The notes: generated by a model not told the origin, from the letters alone. A stretch of DNA of 25,553 bases from an uncultured Flavobacteriales bacterium (GCA_903821715.1 CAIJMB010000020.1:1-25553); one strand, 5' to 3'. Positions 1 through 7,109 are shown, counted from the first letter of the stretch. Translations and numbers: made by a program.

Positions 1-803
1 CAGTCCATGTCGTCGTCAAGGCATCGGTATGCTACCAAGTGCTTTGCGTTGACGGTACCGCCAAACCATTCGAACGCGTCATCGTTCACGAATGAAGCTT
101 GCAGGTAGTCAATTTCAGTAGCAGCACCTACAGACCCGAACGTGAATCCGTTGATTTCCTTGTCGATTTGGTACGCATAGCCTCCGAACTCAAGGCGGAT
201 GTATTTAAGTACACCACTGTTGTCATTGTCATCGGGAGTTGCTCCACCACCATATTCAGAGTTGGTCGTTACGGGAAGGCCCTCAATGTTGCCAATACCC
301 GCGGGCGTTCCAGCCGTTGCGTTCGCTGGAAGGTTGTTTGCGGCTTTACCTAAGAGTACGATTCCGCCCCAGTCGCCAATTTGTCGGCTGCCTGGTGCGG
401 CACTTGAGGTGAAGACAATGGGTTGCGATTCCGTACCGGCAGCAATGAGTTTTGCGCCCTTGGTGACGATGAGTGCAGAACCCGCTACGCTTACGTTGCC
501 TCGGATTACGGTTCCAGGCTGAATCGTAAGGGTTGCGTTATTCGTAACATAAATTGGACCCGAAAGCAAGTATACGTTGGCAGAAGTCCACGTGGTATTT
601 GCAGTGATGTTGGTTGCAACAGTTACCGTGGGGGTTCCGTACACCGTAGTTTGAGGATCCCAGTTCGTCCAACCGTTGGTCCACATCGGAGTTGGAGCTG
701 GAGCAAAAGCACCACGGAAGTTGGTGGGCTCAAACTTCCAGTTCACTTGGGCGAACGACGAAGTCGCGAACGCCGCAAAAAGGAAAAGTATGATTTTTTT
801 CAT
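1..803 (-). CDS. Secreted beta-helix-like protein, C-terminal part beyond window
   Basis: The minus strand is open from an ATG at 803 to the window edge, with 267 complete codons and no stop, so the gene is 3'-truncated by the window. It starts with a signal peptide (MKKIILFLFAAFATSSFA, then Q). After that come short beta-rich repeats such as ATLTIQPGTVIRGN, GAKLIAAGTESQPIVFTS and DWGGIVLLGKA, which resemble right-handed beta-helix surface proteins. I assume, but cannot see, a T9SS sorting domain at the missing C-terminus. It lies 103 bp downstream of a TonB-dependent receptor on the same strand. Receptor plus secreted-protein pairs of this kind are common in Flavobacteriales, sometimes under the misleading label 'multidrug transporter'. 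An exact TAnnTTTG promoter element lies just upstream, so it may also be transcribed on its own. The substrate or function is unknown. Confidence 0.85.
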   Translation of the reverse strand, partial: MKKIILFLFAAFATSSFAQVNWKFEPTNFRGAFAPAPTPMWTNGWTNWDPQTTVYGTPTVTVATNITANTTWTSANVYLLSGPIYVTNNATLTIQPGTVIRGNVSVAGSALIVTKGAKLIAAGTESQPIVFTSSAAPGSRQIGDWGGIVLLGKAANNLPANATAGTPAGIGNIEGLPVTTNSEYGGGATPDDNDNSGVLKYIRLEFGGYAYQIDKEINGFTFGSVGAATEIDYLQASFVNDDAFEWFGGTVNAKHLVAYRCLDDDMD

Positions 804-835
804 GAGTAGGTTGACAATTTGAAGCAAACCTACTC
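804..835 (-). promoter_or_regulatory. 9-bp inverted repeat containing a TAnnTTTG promoter element, abutting the start codon
   Basis: GAGTAGGTT at 804-812 and AACCTACTC at 827-835 are perfect inverted copies separated by 14 nt. The repeat ends directly next to the ATG at 803. On the minus strand the upstream arm also holds TAGGTTTG (825-832), an exact match to the Bacteroidota -7 consensus. I see no TTG at the -33 position. The repeat could be an operator over the promoter. In read-through transcripts from the receptor gene it would be an RNA hairpin occluding the start. Confidence 0.55.
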
Positions 836-843
836 GGAGTATA

Positions 844-863
844 ATACCTGTGTCTTAAGGTAT
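844..863 (-). terminator. Small hairpin between receptor and secreted protein
   Basis: ATACCT (844-849) and AGGTAT (858-863) are perfect inverted copies around an 8-nt loop, about 45 nt after the receptor stop codon. There is no clear T-run on the minus strand, so it is at best an attenuating or mRNA-stabilising hairpin. Confidence 0.3.
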
Positions 864-906
864 CGTTATGCTTCAGTAATGCAAATGAAAAGGGAATGTT
901 AAGTCC

Positions 907-3726
907 TTAAAGTCTGTAGGTAAGACCGAGTGAAACGGTGGGCCCAAAATTGGTGCGCCACATTTGGTCGTCTCCTTCAGACCATTGCTGGTTGTTGTCG
1001 ATGTCGTTGAAAAAGATCAAGTCTGGCGCAAGGAGATCCCGAGCAGTCAATTTGATACTGAGCTTTTCGTTGACTTCTTGGTTCATCGAGAGATCTAGCA
1101 CGGCACGGCCTTTTTCCCAAATGCTCGGCTCTTGACTTGAGCCGACGATAAAAATCCGATCGCCCACTTGGTTGAATGCGGCGCTGATTGTGGTGCCAGA
1201 TTCATCGTTCTGGTACTGAATGCCTGCATTAACGACATACGGAGACTGGCCTTGAAGTGGGCGAATGGAGTCTGCAGCCGTGGGTAAATTAAGAGTGACT
1301 TGAGAACGAATGAGCGCGTAGTTCGCAAACGCTGTCATCTTATTCAAGACGTTGTGGTCCGGATTTCCGAACAACGTACTCAAGAGTAAGCGACCTTCAA
1401 GTTCAAGACCAAAGTCTACCGCACTGGGTACGTTGACAAATGTGTATTCGGTCACCACATCTTCACGAGTCGCCTGTTCAATCGGATTAATGAAGTTTTT
1501 ATAAAATCCAGTTACAGAAAAGACCTGGCCTTTACCCGGATACCATTCGTAGCGAGCGTCGAAGTTATCAATCGTTGAACGCACCAGAGAAGGATTACCG
1601 GTTACGACGTAGCGCGTTTGGAAGTCGTAAAAGGCAAATGGTGCTAACTCGCGGAATTCGGGTCGATTGAGCGTACGAGAATAAGATAGTCGCAGATTTT
1701 GCGCATCATTAATACTATAAATAAAGTTGACCGAAGGAAGTATATCAAGCAATGTACTTTCAACCTGAACCGTGTCGTTGTTGTCGGTTTTTGAATACAT
1801 GTTTTGCTCAAAATTCTCCGCGCGCACACCCCAGTTTACCCGGGTCTTCTCCATGATTCGTGAATCAAACTGAATGAACCCAAATGATGTGGTGGCATTC
1901 GCTAAATAGGAATCAGAGGATTTGGTTCCTTCGCGGATCGAGAAGCCACTCGATGCATTCATGTTTTGTGCGCCGAAAATATCTTCGATCGGAGCATTCA
2001 ATAAATTTTGGTCAAAGCTCATAAAGTTTGCCAAAACATATCCAAACTGACGAGCGGTGTACGTGCGGTCACGAAACTGTCCGCCAATGCCAAGTTTCAA
2101 GTTGTTCCGAAGACCGATGTCCACCAAATCAAGAGGAAGTTCAAAAGTGGCTTGCCCACTCGTAATGCCTTCAAGATTTAATCCATAGAACCGGCTGCCA
2201 GAATAATCAGGACCCACTGAAGTAGAGGTGATACCAGCTCTCCATGAGGTGTCGGGTACATCGGTGTCTCCATAGTAAAGGGTATTCCGCAAGTTGGGCA
2301 CACTTCGAGAAATGCCGCTGTACGATGCTAACCACTGAAGTTTCCCCTTAAATGACTCGAAGTAGTGCGATCCGTTGAGTTGGCTACTCAAAATTTGGTT
2401 GTTGGTGAACCAACGAGCACTTTGGCGAAGGACTTGATTTGGTGCATCAATAGGTTGGCGTGTTCCGTTGCGCATCAGGACACGGTCTTGTGAGGTGATG
2501 GAGTATAAATTCTTCCAACCAATGGTCGTGTTGGGGCCCGCACTGTATGAAATGTTTGCGAGGGCACCTGCCAATGTATTCACGACGTAATTGTCGTCGA
2601 GAAGGTCACTTTCCATCAGGGATTCCTCGTTGGAACCCACTGCGTTTTGCCATGACTGACGACGGGTAGTGTTGTATTGGTTACTCTGATTATAGGTCAA
2701 AGAGTAGATTGCCCCAAGGCGTTTGGTGCCAAGCTCTTTGCTGCTTCCACCACTGTACTGAAATGACAGTGCAGGCATGAAAATCTTGTTTTGAAGGGCC
2801 CAATCGTTCTGGAATTTGCTCGCAATTTGAACTCTCTCAGACGAGGTAAGCAGAAACATTTGATTCGAGGTAGGCATATTCGATGGCAACGCGCGGGCGC
2901 CGTTATCAATGCCCAACCAGTCGGTCGAGCTTCCTTGGTAATCCAAACGATCTTTAAAAGTGGTAATGCTATTGTAGCTCGATGAAAAACTGAACTCGTG
3001 AAAGGCTTTGCCCGGAAAACTCTTGGTATTCACCTGAATTACGCCACCAGCGAATTCGCCAGGAAGTTCTGCTGAAGCTGTTTTGACAATTACAAGGTTG
3101 TCGAGAAGGGCGGCGGGAAAAACATCAAAAGCAAAAGCCTTTCGGTCGGATTCAGTCGAAGGAAGCGGGGCTCCGTTGAGGTATGCCGCGTTGTAGCGAT
3201 CATTTAGACCACGGACAATGGCGAATTTGTTATCTTGAATCGATGCGCCTGAAACTCGTTTCAGAACGTCTCCGGTATTGCGGTCTGGTGTCCGACGAAT
3301 GGACTCGGATGAAATTCCATCCGAAACGGATGAAAGTGTTTTTTGCTGAATCAAAAGTGCATTAACATTCTCTCGAGTCGCTGAAGCAGTAATGGTGACT
3401 TCCTCTAGTGACTCCCCCTTTGAAAATTCCATGGTCACATTGAGTGTGGTTTCACCTCCGGGCCTAATCACGACACCTGAGATGGACTTGTTCGAGAAGC
3501 CAAATGACTTTACTAGAATGCTGTAGGTTCCGGGGGCGGCAGTTAGAGAATACTCACCATCAAAATTGGTGAGTGAGGTGATCGCTGTGCCCTCTACAAT
3601 GACTTGCGCGCCTGGCATCGTTTCTCCGGTAGAACCATCTACTACGGTTCCAACGAGCTTACCAGACTGAGCAAAGGCTGAGAAATTCCAAATTAAAGCT
3701 GAGAAAATGAAAAGGATGCGGTACAT
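907..3726 (-). CDS. TonB-dependent receptor with CarboxypepD_reg-like domain
   Basis: An outer-membrane active-transport receptor energised by TonB-ExbBD; the substrate is unknown. The preferred start at 3726 gives 939 residues and puts the signal peptide MYRILFIFSALIWNFSAFAQ at the N-terminus. A longer in-frame start at 3774 would bury that peptide. Order of parts: signal peptide (1-20), carboxypeptidase-D-like beta-sandwich (about 23-105; GKLVGTVVDGSTGETMPGAQV), plug (about 130-240; FAIVRGLNDRYNAAYLNG and ELPGEFAGGVIQVNTK), then a 22-strand-type barrel with the typical LRLSYSRTLNRPEFRELAPF segment, ending in LGLTYRL. Length is normal for the family. The partner is probably the secreted protein downstream. 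No FecR-type signalling domain is visible, although an ECF sigma operon lies immediately upstream on the same strand. Base composition looks more AT-rich than the central part of the window. Confidence 0.93.
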   Translation of the reverse strand: MYRILFIFSALIWNFSAFAQSGKLVGTVVDGSTGETMPGAQVIVEGTAITSLTNFDGEYSLTAAPGTYSILVKSFGFSNKSISGVVIRPGGETTLNVTMEFSKGESLEEVTITASATRENVNALLIQQKTLSSVSDGISSESIRRTPDRNTGDVLKRVSGASIQDNKFAIVRGLNDRYNAAYLNGAPLPSTESDRKAFAFDVFPAALLDNLVIVKTASAELPGEFAGGVIQVNTKSFPGKAFHEFSFSSSYNSITTFKDRLDYQGSSTDWLGIDNGARALPSNMPTSNQMFLLTSSERVQIASKFQNDWALQNKIFMPALSFQYSGGSSKELGTKRLGAIYSLTYNQSNQYNTTRRQSWQNAVGSNEESLMESDLLDDNYVVNTLAGALANISYSAGPNTTIGWKNLYSITSQDRVLMRNGTRQPIDAPNQVLRQSARWFTNNQILSSQLNGSHYFESFKGKLQWLASYSGISRSVPNLRNTLYYGDTDVPDTSWRAGITSTSVGPDYSGSRFYGLNLEGITSGQATFELPLDLVDIGLRNNLKLGIGGQFRDRTYTARQFGYVLANFMSFDQNLLNAPIEDIFGAQNMNASSGFSIREGTKSSDSYLANATTSFGFIQFDSRIMEKTRVNWGVRAENFEQNMYSKTDNNDTVQVESTLLDILPSVNFIYSINDAQNLRLSYSRTLNRPEFRELAPFAFYDFQTRYVVTGNPSLVRSTIDNFDARYEWYPGKGQVFSVTGFYKNFINPIEQATREDVVTEYTFVNVPSAVDFGLELEGRLLLSTLFGNPDHNVLNKMTAFANYALIRSQVTLNLPTAADSIRPLQGQSPYVVNAGIQYQNDESGTTISAAFNQVGDRIFIVGSSQEPSIWEKGRAVLDLSMNQEVNEKLSIKLTARDLLAPDLIFFNDIDNNQQWSEGDDQMWRTNFGPTVSLGLTYRL

Positions 3727-3827
3727 GGTTAGCAGGGCATTGCGTGATTTATTCAGTGTGCAAATCACGCTCAAGCGCTTAACCTCAAGATTACGGGTAT
3801 GTTAGCCCGATGTTATCAAGTACAGAT

Positions 3828-4442
3828 TCATTTGAGCTCGGCCACCCATTCCTCAAGGCGCTGAATGTCCTTTTGGTAGCTGTGCTTCCACATCCATCGC
3901 GTCAGTCGAATCATCAAGGGCATCATGGCGAGCGTCACTCCGAGCGCGGTCAAGAGCAGTTTGGGCTTCAGCAAGAGGACTGAGGCGTCGGGTTCCTGGG
4001 CACCGACGGTTCCGCCTAAAAAGAAGCCGGTGAGCGCCGAAATGGGGAATGCGATGCCCGCCCAGTAGGTTTGAAAGCGGTGCCAGTCCTTGAAATCAGC
4101 CAGCAACGACGTGGCGAACTGGTGGAGCGGCTGGTCCATGCGTAACTGGCACAGGCGGCGCACCAACGGAATCATTTTAAGCGTTACCGCCACATTAAAC
4201 GCGACGAGAACGAGGATTCCGCCGCGTAAAATCCACGAGGGCGTGACCGCGAGCACGTAGAGGTAGAGCGCGGTGATGGCGATTGAGAAGGCGATTCCGG
4301 CGTACTGGCGGCGCAGGGCATCGCGCACCAACGGCGTGGGGGCTGGGGTCGGAACCTTCGGTGGCCGCTTTGGCTCCGGGTTGGATTCAGCCGACTTCCA
4401 TGCGGCCTCGAGGTCGAATTCGCTTACGGGTTGGTGAGCCAT
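3828..4442 (-). CDS. Four-helix membrane protein, possible anti-sigma partner
   Basis: A 204-residue protein with a soluble, proline-rich N-terminus (about 1-45; KRPPKVPTPAPTP) and four predicted membrane segments near 48-66, 70-89, 126-145 and 160-178. A charged C-terminal tail follows (KDIQRLEEWVAELK). I do not recognise a named family. Its start overlaps the 3' end of the ECF sigma factor gene by 19 nt, so the two are translationally coupled. Co-location of this kind is typical of anti-sigma factors, and the N-terminal segment could be the sigma-binding part (FDLEAAWKSAE). It lacks the HxxxCxxC motif of zinc anti-sigma factors. The anti-sigma role is inferred from context only. Confidence 0.75.
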   Translation of the reverse strand: MAHQPVSEFDLEAAWKSAESNPEPKRPPKVPTPAPTPLVRDALRRQYAGIAFSIAITALYLYVLAVTPSWILRGGILVLVAFNVAVTLKMIPLVRRLCQLRMDQPLHQFATSLLADFKDWHRFQTYWAGIAFPISALTGFFLGGTVGAQEPDASVLLLKPKLLLTALGVTLAMMPLMIRLTRWMWKHSYQKDIQRLEEWVAELK

Positions 4443-4912
4443 TGCTGAAGTTGTTTTTTGATTCGGTGAACTTTGACGTTGACGTGGTTGGCGGTAATCC
4501 CGAGGGTTTCGCTGATTTCTTCGGCGCGGAACCCTTCGAGGTGCAGCGCAATGAGTGCTCGGTCGGCTTCAGGGAGGCGGACCATGGCTTGGTGCAGGCG
4601 TTCGGCGGCGTCGCTACGGGCTTCGGGGTCGTGGCCGGGTTCGTGTGCGGCCTCTACCGCTGCGGTGGCAGGCCTGCGGTAGGCCTTACGCTGCATGGTG
4701 AGCAGCGTGTTCAAGGCCACGCGGTACAGCCAGGTAGAGGCCTGAGCTTCGCCCCGAAAGGACCCGAGGGCGCCGTGGACCTGACTGTAGATTTCGTTCC
4801 AGGCGTCGTCAGCCGCCTCACCCTTGGGGCAGTAAAGGCCAATCAGCTTGAAGATCAGCGCCCGGTGGGCCTGCATCAGGTCCCAAGCCGACTCCGTCGA
4901 GGGATGCTGCAC
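4424..4912 (-). CDS. ECF-type RNA polymerase sigma factor
   Basis: A 162-residue sigma-70 family factor of the extracytoplasmic-function type, which directs RNA polymerase to a stress- or signal-specific promoter set. Region 2 spans about 12-78, including the -10-recognition part (YSQVHGALGSFRGEAQASTWLYRVALNTLL, quoted in two halves: YSQVHGALGSFRGEAQ and ASTWLYRVALNTLL). Region 4 is a helix-turn-helix at about 105-155 (LPEADRALIALHLEGFRAEE followed by ISETLGITANHVNVKVHRIK). Sigma-1.1 and region 3 are absent, as expected for ECF factors. It is the middle gene of a three-gene minus-strand operon: 2 nt after the small membrane protein upstream, and overlapping the putative anti-sigma gene downstream. 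The target regulon cannot be read from this window. Confidence 0.92.
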   Translation of the reverse strand: MQHPSTESAWDLMQAHRALIFKLIGLYCPKGEAADDAWNEIYSQVHGALGSFRGEAQASTWLYRVALNTLLTMQRKAYRRPATAAVEAAHEPGHDPEARSDAAERLHQAMVRLPEADRALIALHLEGFRAEEISETLGITANHVNVKVHRIKKQLQQWLTNP

Positions 4913-4914
4913 GT

Positions 4915-5211
4915 TTAGTTGCCGTTCCAGCCGTCAAAGAACCCTTGCTTGGCGTCCTTCGCGGCATTGGCTGCGTCGTTGGTGCCCATCCACATACCAA
5001 AAATGAGCGCCATGACCGCCAAGTGGGTGTAGAGCCATATTTTTTGCCAGCGCGGACGGTTGCCCCAAGGTTGGTCGGGGTTAAAGGGGTCAAAGACCAG
5101 GGCGATTCCGAGTTGGGCGATGGCGGTTCCGGGATCGCCCTGGACCAAGAGGTAGTACAGTCCAAGAGCGACAAAGCCGCCGTAGAGGGCGCGGTTGATT
5201 TTTGGATTCAT
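4915..5211 (-). CDS. Small two-helix membrane protein of the ECF operon
   Basis: A 98-residue protein with two hydrophobic segments (about 5-23, ALYGGFVALGLYYLLV; about 61-80, IWLYTHLAVMALIFGMWMG). They are separated by a polar, aromatic-rich loop (FDPFNPDQPWGNRPRWQK), and the tail is AANAAKDAKQGFFDGWNGN. No family is recognised with confidence. It is the first gene of the ECF sigma operon and its stop is 2 nt before the sigma start, so it probably takes part in the same signalling unit, for example as a sensor or accessory membrane component. That role is inference. Confidence 0.75.
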   Translation of the reverse strand: MNPKINRALYGGFVALGLYYLLVQGDPGTAIAQLGIALVFDPFNPDQPWGNRPRWQKIWLYTHLAVMALIFGMWMGTNDAANAAKDAKQGFFDGWNGN

Positions 5212-5262
5212 ACCCCGTTAGTGATTGGTGGGCGGCACAAATTACAGCGGGGTTGATAAATT

Positions 5263-5847
5263 TTACGCCGTTGCGATCAGCGCGCGTAGCTCAACTTGGC
5301 AGGCTTGCTGTCGGTTGACCGCGTACCATTTGTGGAGCTCTTCGCTGTACAAGTGGGCCCGCTCAGGGTCGGCCTTGACGCGCTGGACGAGGTCTTGGGC
5401 CTCGGCGGGTCGCGGCCCCCAGCTGGCGGTCACTTCAAACGCTTGAGTCATTTGAATCGTTTTCGGAATGCTGCGCCCCCCATTCGTCAGAAACTGGTCC
5501 ATCAACTCGAGGTTTTGGTCGCGGAACAGTACCCGTGCCTCAATACGGCCGTTGCTCGCTCGGGCGATCGCCGCCTGAACCGGAACAATTTGGGCGCCAT
5601 CCCCGCACCAGTGCTCGTTCAAAATCAGCCACTTGGTTCCGGCTTTGGCGTTGAGGGCCGCAATTTCGGTTTCGGGCTCGAGGCGCAGTCGCTGCGTTAA
5701 ACGTTTCACGCGTTGTTGGTTGATAACTAAGTATTTGGCGTACGGATCTTCTTGGTTCGGAACCGCATTCAGCAAGTCATCTAGGTATTGGTCAATGGGT
5801 AGGGCGCGGCTCCAGGCCTGCGCGAAGTCTTCAGCATTCCACATCAT
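5263..5847 (-). CDS. Thioredoxin-fold protein (Thioredoxin_9-like)
   Basis: A 194-residue cytosolic protein of the Thioredoxin_9 type. The fold signature is a strand, then HWCGDGAQIVP with Cys81, then a long helix and a cis-proline segment SIPKTI (Pro128). A helical N-terminal domain (1-65) precedes it, as usual for the family. The canonical CxxC is reduced to a single Cys (CGDG), so classic dithiol exchange is unlikely; single-Cys or glutathione/bacillithiol chemistry, or a chaperone-like role, is possible. Two adjacent ATG codons (5847 and 5844) are both possible starts. It lies 51 bp upstream of the ECF operon on the same strand and may or may not be co-transcribed with it. Confidence 0.85.
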   Translation of the reverse strand: MMWNAEDFAQAWSRALPIDQYLDDLLNAVPNQEDPYAKYLVINQQRVKRLTQRLRLEPETEIAALNAKAGTKWLILNEHWCGDGAQIVPVQAAIARASNGRIEARVLFRDQNLELMDQFLTNGGRSIPKTIQMTQAFEVTASWGPRPAEAQDLVQRVKADPERAHLYSEELHKWYAVNRQQACQVELRALIATA

Positions 5848-5940
5848 GTGGGTACTAACACAATTTGTATTCCTTCGTTCTCCAAGGGTCAGGTGGCCGT
5901 CATAATGTCAGTTCGCACGCAGAAGTCCTGTTGCTCGGCG

Positions 5941-5948
5941 TATCTTTG
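5941..5948 (+). promoter_or_regulatory. TAnnTTTG promoter element for tRNA-Ser
   Basis: TATCTTTG is an exact match to the Bacteroidota -7 consensus and sits 45 nt upstream of the tRNA. It predicts a leader of about 40 nt. That leader contains a small hairpin, AGCCCC (5965-5970) / GGGGCT (5975-5980). No clear TTG is seen at the -33 position. Confidence 0.55.
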
Positions 5949-5993
5949 CCGCCCTGCATTCCACAGCCCCATTCGGGGCTTGGGGCACACCCT

Positions 5994-6080
5994 GGAGAGG
6001 TGTCCGAGTGGTTGAAGGAGCGCGCCTGGAAAGTGCGTATATGGGAAACTGTATCGCGGGTTCGAATCCCGCTCTCTCCG
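5994..6080 (+). tRNA. tRNA-Ser (anticodon GGA)
   Basis: A class II tRNA with a full cloverleaf. The acceptor stem is GGAGAGG (5994-6000) against TCTCTCC (6073-6079), with discriminator G at 6080. The anticodon stem is CGCGC (6021-6025) against GTGCG (6033-6037), and loop CTGGAAA has anticodon GGA at 6028-6030, reading UCC/UCU serine codons. A long variable arm is present at about 6038-6055. The T-arm is GCGGG-TTCGAAT-CCCGC. CCA is not encoded. A strong terminator follows within 25 nt. Confidence 0.97.
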
Positions 6081-6094
6081 CTGAAAATCAGCAT

Positions 6095-6218
6095 TTTAAT
6101 TGAATACCCGCCTCAAATGAGGCGGGTATTTTTGCGTTTCGGAGCGAGTCAAAACGAGTTTTAGTGAGCTACGGAACGCAAAAATTCGGTCGGCACCGCC
6201 GACCGGTATTCAATTAAA
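6095..6218. repeat. Nested palindrome with three internal hairpins
   Basis: Outer arms TTTAATTGAATACC (6095-6108) and GGTATTCAATTAAA (6205-6218) are perfect inverted copies. Inside are three hairpins: the tRNA terminator (6103-6114/6119-6130), a central stem pairing 6128-6141 with 6172-6185 (14 contiguous pairs, one of them G-T), and CGGTCGGC/GCCGACCG (6187-6194/6198-6205). The whole element can form a cross-shaped structure. It could be a mobile repeat of the REP/MITE kind or a structured RNA; copies elsewhere cannot be checked from one window. Confidence 0.7.
6103..6133 (+). terminator. Rho-independent terminator after tRNA-Ser
   Basis: AATACCCGCCTC (6103-6114) pairs perfectly with GAGGCGGGTATT (6119-6130) around an AAAT loop and is followed by TTT to 6133. 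It ends the tRNA transcript. It is also one arm of the larger palindrome at 6095-6218. Confidence 0.9.
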
Positions 6219-6254
6219 CTGCCGGTAACTCAGCGCGCCTCCCCCTCGGGAACA

Positions 6255-6276
6255 CGCCGGCGCTCCGCGCCCGGCG
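6255..6276 (-). terminator. GC-rich hairpin downstream of YdeI/CDGSH gene
   Basis: CGCCGGCGC (6255-6263) pairs with GCGCCCGGCG (6267-6276) around a TCC loop with one bulged base, about 40 nt past the stop of the minus-strand gene. The minus strand shows no T-run after it, so termination is uncertain. I see no gene between 6081 and 6315. Confidence 0.35.
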
Positions 6277-6315
6277 CAATCCCGCCCATCAAAATCCTCG
6301 TTTCCTCAAGCTAGT

Positions 6316-6966
6316 TCAGCACGTCACCGAGCCTGGGTACATCTTGTGGCTCCCGTCGCAGCCCGGCATTTTTTGGCTGTGGCCACACACGCAGTCGTTC
6401 ATGCCTTTTCCTCGCAGAATCCGAGGCGTGAACTTCTCGATGCGCGCCGACACCGTCGCCGACTGCTTGGCGGCCGTAAAAAACATGAGGTAGGCACGTT
6501 GGCGCCCCACGGTTAGCGCTTCAAACGCTTCACGCAGCCCTGGCGTCACCTCGTAGGCCGCCTCGAGCTCGGCCGGAACTTCAAACTCGTTCGCCGGCTT
6601 TTCAATGCGCAGGCCCTGCTGCTCCGCATTAATTGCGGCGAGCACGTAGTCGAGCACATAGGGCGCCGCGGCTTCGGCTTCGGCCATTGACGTGAACTTC
6701 ATCCACCGGCCCTCGACGCTGTTTGGGCCCGGCTTAGTGAGCAGCGCGTGCGGATCCGGAATCAGAGCGCCCTTCATGAGCGAAAGCACGAAGTAGTTTT
6801 TGAATCCGCCCAAAATGAGGATGTTGCGGCCCTCGTGCGTGTAGCAGGGCTGGCCCCATTTAACTTCCTCCACGAGCGGAGCCTGAAGCACCAGCGCACG
6901 CAGAAACTTAAGTTCGGGGTTCCAGCGAGGAGCGTCTTCAAGTACGGTGTCTACAGCGGGATTCAT
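6316..6966 (-). CDS. YdeI/DUF1801-like protein with C-terminal CDGSH motif
   Basis: A 216-residue cytosolic protein. Residues 1-120 have the DUF1801/YdeI-like fold (VKWGQPCYTHEGRNILILGG, then FKNYFVLSLMKGALIPDP). Residues 135-185 have the helical YdeI/OmpD-associated C-terminal domain (RQRAYLMFFTAAKQ, RIEKFTPRILRGKGMND). The last 25 residues match the CDGSH pattern C-x-C-x2-S-x3-P-x-C-D-G-S-H exactly, with Cys192, Cys194, Cys203 and His207, which would bind a [2Fe-2S] cluster. It is divergent from katG with 143 bp between the two starts. An OxyR-like site lies 46 nt from its start, so joint peroxide control is plausible. A near-consensus -7 element, TACTTTTC (6971-6978), ends 4 nt before the ATG and suggests a leaderless mRNA. 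The biochemical role is unknown. Confidence 0.88.
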   Translation of the reverse strand: MNPAVDTVLEDAPRWNPELKFLRALVLQAPLVEEVKWGQPCYTHEGRNILILGGFKNYFVLSLMKGALIPDPHALLTKPGPNSVEGRWMKFTSMAEAEAAAPYVLDYVLAAINAEQQGLRIEKPANEFEVPAELEAAYEVTPGLREAFEALTVGRQRAYLMFFTAAKQSATVSARIEKFTPRILRGKGMNDCVCGHSQKMPGCDGSHKMYPGSVTC

Positions 6967-7011
6967 AGCTGAAAAGTACGTGCTGCGACCGAAGGTTCCG
7001 CCACCCTATTA

Positions 7012-7032
7012 ACGATAGGTAAAAACTATCGT
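7012..7032. promoter_or_regulatory. OxyR-like operator between katG and the CDGSH gene
   Basis: ACGATAG (7012-7018) and CTATCGT (7026-7032) are perfect inverted copies with a 7-nt spacer. The core is ATAG-N7-CTAT (7015-7029), and the internal t and a positions also fit the known OxyR half-operator ATAGntnnnanCTAT. Its centre is about 50 nt upstream of the predicted katG transcription start, a usual activator position. No clear second half-site follows 7 nt downstream. Confidence 0.65.
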
Positions 7033-7061
7033 CCAAAGGATAAAAAAATCAAACAAAGTGC

Positions 7062-7069
7062 TAGGTTTG
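7062..7069 (+). promoter_or_regulatory. katG promoter -7 element
   Basis: TAGGTTTG exactly matches the Bacteroidota TAnnTTTG consensus. No TTG is found at the expected -33 position, which would fit a promoter needing an activator bound at 7012-7032. Predicted leader: about 35 nt. Confidence 0.6.
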
Positions 7070-7109
7070 GGGTTCTATTAAGACCATTAACGTCACGACC
7101 AACCCTATT

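Noticed and set aside
99..809. Plus-strand ORFs over the left edge
   Set aside because: The minus strand is open through 1-803 with a signal peptide and coherent beta-helix repeats, so the plus-strand frames are shadows.
3727..3827. Possible promoter TTG-N18-TGATTTG upstream of the TonB receptor
   Set aside because: The -7 part does not match TAnnTTTG at its first positions, so I did not list it as a feature.
5900..6094. Minus-strand ORF beginning MLIFSGESGIRTRDTVSH
   Set aside because: It is antisense to tRNA-Ser; GESGIRTRD-type proteins are a well-known false annotation over tRNA genes.
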